From an uncultured Alphaproteobacteria bacterium (lineage in GTDB: Bacteria; Pseudomonadota; Alphaproteobacteria; Micropepsales; Micropepsaceae): 64,000 nt of DNA. How positions within the stretch are numbered: position 1 is the first letter of the stretch; every line of letters starts with the position of its first letter. Where the stretch lies: positions 1-64,000 of the forward strand of contig CALMGU010000076.1 of assembly GCA_937865685.1 (NCBI GenBank), given 5' to 3'. Made by a program: the position numbers and the translations under genes. Below are positions 61,403 to 64,000 of this stretch, piece after piece. The notes under the pieces are model-generated. The model worked only from the letters and a program-made list of their open reading frames with translations, was not told the origin of the DNA and did not search any database.

Positions 61403-62437
61403 TCAACGGGCCCGGCTTTGCATGCCTTTCCACGGTTTATCCACCGCGGAAAAAGCGGAATATTCCTCCTGGGTTTCCAGGCAGACTTCCGCTCGATACG
61501 AGAAAAACAGGTCCGCGGTGCCATATTTGCGCAGGTTCGTGCGTTCGGTGCAGTCCACAACCGGAACCGCCGGCGCGCATTTGACCAACCCGTCCTTGTA
61601 GTGGCGCAGCGCTTCATGCGGACCGCATTCCAGCACCTGACCGCTGGAGGTGCCCGCCGCCAGGCCTTCGCTGGACTGGACAACCTTGCCGACCATGATT
61701 TTCAGATGCGAGCCGGGAATGCAGCGCACCACTTCGCCTTCATAGCCGCCATTGATCCAGGTATCGTTCAGCATGTGGGACGCGGGAAATTCATGGCCTT
61801 CCGCCGACACGCAGACCGCATGGATGGTCTTGACGATAGTGGCCTCCTGGATGGTGCATCGGGCCCGGGCGGGCGCGGTTTCCACATTCAAGGTGCCGAT
61901 ATCGCCGCCCGCGAACGCCGCCGGCGCTTCCGGCGCCCAGCCGCCGCCGCCGATCACGATCGCGCCAGCTCCAGCAAAACTTGCGGCATTGGCTGCCGCG
62001 CTGGCGCTGGCCACCGCCGATGCCTCGGCGCTGACCGAGATATTGTCGCCGCCCTTGTTGATGACAATGCTCTTGTTGATGTTGATATTCTTGGAATTAT
62101 CGATGGTTTTCGAATTGTCGATATTCTTGGTGACGTTGATGGTCTTGGAATTGTCGATGTTGTTGGTCACATCGATGGATTTGTTGATCGTCACCGGCTT
62201 GTAGACGTTGATATTGTTCTCGATCGTGGTGGACTTATAGATCCGGATATTGGTGCCACCGGAGGGGCGGCCCGGATGACCGACCGGCCCGCAGGTCGAA
62301 GGAGACGGCACATGGCCCATGCCGCCGCCATATGTCCCCATCTGGGGCATCCCGCCGGCTTGAGCCATCAGCGGCGCGCCAGTAATGGCCGCGGTAACGA
62401 GCGCGGAGGTCAGGAAATGTGCGGCCCTGTTCGGCAT
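61403..62437 (-). CDS. Secreted Asn-rich repeat protein
   Basis: 344 residues. Signal peptide (MPNRAAHFLTSALVTAAITG, cleavage after AQA). Residues 63-128 are a repetitive Asn/Ile/Lys/Thr stretch (NNIDNSKTINVTK, NIDNSKTIDNSKNININKS) alternating polar and beta-branched residues, which suggests a beta-solenoid. Then an Ala-rich linker, and a C-terminal domain with eight cysteines (for example RCTIQEATIVKTIHAVCVSA, VLECGPHEALRHY, KCAPAVPVVDCTERTNLRKY). Exact family not recognised. ATG at 62437 behind GGGAGAAG. It may be an extracellular or surface protein. Confidence 0.8.
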   Translation of the reverse strand: MPNRAAHFLTSALVTAAITGAPLMAQAGGMPQMGTYGGGMGHVPSPSTCGPVGHPGRPSGGTNIRIYKSTTIENNINVYKPVTINKSIDVTNNIDNSKTINVTKNIDNSKTIDNSKNININKSIVINKGGDNISVSAEASAVASASAAANAASFAGAGAIVIGGGGWAPEAPAAFAGGDIGTLNVETAPARARCTIQEATIVKTIHAVCVSAEGHEFPASHMLNDTWINGGYEGEVVRCIPGSHLKIMVGKVVQSSEGLAAGTSSGQVLECGPHEALRHYKDGLVKCAPAVPVVDCTERTNLRKYGTADLFFSYRAEVCLETQEEYSAFSAVDKPWKGMQSRAR

Positions 62438-62560
62438 TGCTTCTCCCGGCGTCCCTTTCGGACGTGAAATCCCGGCAGGAGCAGCTTCACAAACCATGCC
62501 ATCGGGCGCCGAGCCTGGAGCGGGCACCTGTTCCATATCGGAACATGTGCCCGCTGCCGG

Positions 62561-63403
62561 TTACTCGCCTTCCCAGAAATTCCGCAATTCGCGATTGAAT
62601 TCCGCCCAGCGTTCTTCAGGGAAAAAGATCCGCGCGCCCGTCAATTCCACCAAGCGCCGTGTGCCCGGCAGAGTCTCGGCCAGCCAGCGGCCCCATGCGG
62701 CAGGAAAATAGATATCGTCGGTGCCCCACACGATCAGGGCGGGCGCCGCCAGCACTTTCAGGCCGTCTTCGATGGCGAGGGTGTGCTTGTTGTCGAACGC
62801 CGCCAGGAAGCGCTGAAAATCCGAGAGCCGCTGCTCGCTCTTCACCAGCGGCCGCAGATAGGCCTCGATATCGGCATCGCTTATCTTGCCCGCATCTTCA
62901 TAGGCCAGTCCCAGCGCATCCGGCGAACGATAGGCGCTCTTGTCCGCCAGCATGGCGTTCAGCGCGCCGGACAGACCGCCCGCCGCCGCCATCGCCAGAA
63001 ACGGCTTGAACGCTTCCGGCGGCCAATTGTCCTGCGCATCGCAATTGGTCAGGGTCAAACTGCGCACCCGGTCCGGATGATTGGCGGCAAAGATCTGCGC
63101 GATGCCGCCGCCGCTGTCATTGCCCACCAGATCGACCTTGTCGATCTTCAATGCGTCCAGGAATTGCAGCAGCATTTCGGCATTGGCGGTGACGGAGACA
63201 TCGCCGCCCGGTGCCATTTCCGTGGCGCCATGGGCCAGAAGATCGGGCGCGATGCAGCGCCTTATGTCCGACAGATGCGCCAGCTGGTGGCGCCACAGAT
63301 GATTGTTCAGCAGAACGCCATGCACGAACAGCGCGGCGGGGCCTTTGCCTTCTTCCGCACAGGCAATCTTGCCCGACGGTGTTTGAACGGTCTTGAGGGT
63401 CAC
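62561..63403 (-). CDS. Alpha/beta hydrolase, haloalkane-dehalogenase-like
   Basis: 280 residues. Fold motifs: AALFVHGVLLNNHLWRHQLA (oxyanion region), nucleophile elbow DLVGNDSGGGIAQIFAANHP with Asp as nucleophile, and PALIVWGTDDIYFPAAWGRW. Near the C-terminus the usual catalytic His (GARHFFPEE in relatives) reads GARIFFPEE, so catalytic competence is doubtful. GTG start at 63403 is chosen because GGAGGG lies 7 bases upstream and the upstream gene ends 2 bases earlier. A longer ATG frame from 63460 would overlap the small Cys-rich gene. Confidence 0.8.
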   Translation of the reverse strand: MTLKTVQTPSGKIACAEEGKGPAALFVHGVLLNNHLWRHQLAHLSDIRRCIAPDLLAHGATEMAPGGDVSVTANAEMLLQFLDALKIDKVDLVGNDSGGGIAQIFAANHPDRVRSLTLTNCDAQDNWPPEAFKPFLAMAAAGGLSGALNAMLADKSAYRSPDALGLAYEDAGKISDADIEAYLRPLVKSEQRLSDFQRFLAAFDNKHTLAIEDGLKVLAAPALIVWGTDDIYFPAAWGRWLAETLPGTRRLVELTGARIFFPEERWAEFNRELRNFWEGE

Positions 63404-63405
63404 GA

Positions 63406-63558
63406 TCAGCCCTCCGTCCGCAAGGCGGAGGCTTTGGCCTCGCGCAAACTCTGCGCGCATTCCTCGCAGCAGACTTCCACCACATGCCCCCCGATCGTCA
63501 CCGTGATGGCGGTCTCATCCAGCTTGCAGTCGCAAGCAGCGCAACTTTTCTCGTCCAT
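63406..63558 (-). CDS. Small Cys-rich metal-binding protein
   Basis: 50 residues from an ATG at 63558: MDEKSCAACDCKLDETAITV TIGGHVVEVCCEECAQSLREAKASALRTEG. Six cysteines in two groups (C6-C9-C11 and C30-C31-C34) suggest a zinc or other metal site of TRASH/YHS-like type. AAGGACG precedes the start by 6 bases. The hydrolase start follows 2 bases after its stop, so the two are one operon. Confidence 0.75.
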   Translation of the reverse strand: MDEKSCAACDCKLDETAITVTIGGHVVEVCCEECAQSLREAKASALRTEG

Positions 63559-63677
63559 GACTTCGTCCTTTCTTGTTCATCATTCGATGACGGCAAGGAC
63601 CATTTTCGGGGGAAATGTCGCTATCAGGATCTTTAGCGATCTGCGGTCTGGACTTAGTTGCAGACGCTCAACATTTT

Positions 63678-63814
63678 GTCATGGCCCACCACCCCGGTCC
63701 GCGCAAAGCGCGGCCGGAGTGTAAATTCCGTGTGGGCCATCCAGTCGATCCATCCCCGCATTGTTGGCAGAAGAGCCTGCGTCACCTGGATGGCCCGCAT
63801 TTGCGGGCCATGAC
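63678..63814. repeat. Palindromic intergenic element
   Basis: GTCATGGCCC at 63678-63687 and GGGCCATGAC at 63805-63814 are the inverted ends. Internal hairpins CCGCGCAAAGCGCGG and TGGCCCGC-ATTT-GCGGGCCA (63791-63810) add structure. It sits between the small Cys-rich gene and the AraC-type regulator; no coding is seen in 63559-63845. Confidence 0.75.
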
Positions 63815-63845
63815 AGCAAAACTCAATTCCCGTGGAAGTTGGACG

Positions 63846-64000
63846 CTAGTGCGCCATCGCCGCCTGTCGGAACTCCGACGGCGAGCGGCCATAGGCCTCG
63901 CGGAATGCGGCGCTGAAATGGCTGTGGCTGGAGAAACCCAGATCCAGGCCTAGTGCTGTCAGATCGTCATATTGCGGCAAAAGCTCCAGAGCCCGCGCCA
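63846..64000 (-). CDS. AraC-family transcriptional regulator (C-terminal end, 5' part outside window)
   Basis: The frame enters from the right edge and ends at TAG (63846-63848). The 51 visible residues are the second helix-turn-helix of an AraC domain: LELLPQYDDLTALGLDLGFS, SHSHFSAAFREAYGRSPSEF RQAAMAH. The sensor domain is not in the window, so the effector is unknown. Confidence 0.85.
   Translation of the reverse strand, partial: ARALELLPQYDDLTALGLDLGFSSHSHFSAAFREAYGRSPSEFRQAAMAH

Overview
The window looks like chromosomal DNA of a GC-rich alphaproteobacterium. Codon use is GC-rich throughout, promoters are short, SD sequences are of the GGAG/GAGG type, the palindromic intergenic repeats are of a kind common in this class, and the gene families (NikR/TonB nickel receptor, H-NOX, MlaC, exosortase-A-type exopolysaccharide genes) fit. 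I cannot place it to genus; a Rhizomicrobium/Micropepsaceae-like relative is only a guess. I saw no rRNA, tRNA, CRISPR array, prophage or transposase.

Bases 1-20,000 are mostly housekeeping and stress genes in short units. A truncated TonB-dependent receptor faces nikR, with two perfect tandem NikR operators between them. A secreted beta-propeller protein follows, then a divergent Ku/LigD end-joining pair. Next come a cupin, an H-NOX/histidine kinase pair, a Nudix/PiT/DUF47 phosphate unit, and a MerR-type regulator facing a glutaredoxin-MauE fusion through an almost textbook mer promoter. MlaC, another cupin, and two related rhodaneses flanking a PhzF protein complete this part.

Bases 17,600-61,100 form a very large surface-polysaccharide region: galE, an O-antigen-ligase-like protein, a HAD-UbiA fusion, a large secreted protein, at least nine glycosyltransferases, a Wzm/Wzt ABC exporter, deacetylases, an HTTM-like/DCC membrane pair, and an initiating sugar transferase. 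A nine-gene minus-strand operon (61,068 down to 50,218) holds Wza-, Wzc- and BY-kinase-like proteins, an outer-membrane barrel, a deacetylase, FemAB, two glycosyltransferases and an amidotransferase. Most of these match families normally found beside exosortase A (XrtA), yet neither an exosortase nor a PEP-CTERM substrate is visible here.

The most interesting part is 37,849-45,779, five plus-strand genes: FkbH-like protein, acyl carrier protein, MBOAT, SGNH-like membrane protein, and a 948-residue fusion of AMP-ligase, carrier domain and membrane acyltransferase. The parts list parallels the Dlt system (ligase, carrier, MBOAT, DltD), with an FkbH enzyme added that suggests a glyceryl- or other C3-type group activated from a phosphorylated precursor. 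An alpha-hydroxy-acid oxidase and a PIG-L deacetylase lie just upstream. I propose a carrier-protein-based decoration system for the exported polysaccharide.

Bases 61,400-64,000 hold a secreted Asn-rich repeat protein, a small Cys-rich protein coupled to an alpha/beta hydrolase, a palindromic intergenic element and the 3' end of an AraC-family regulator.
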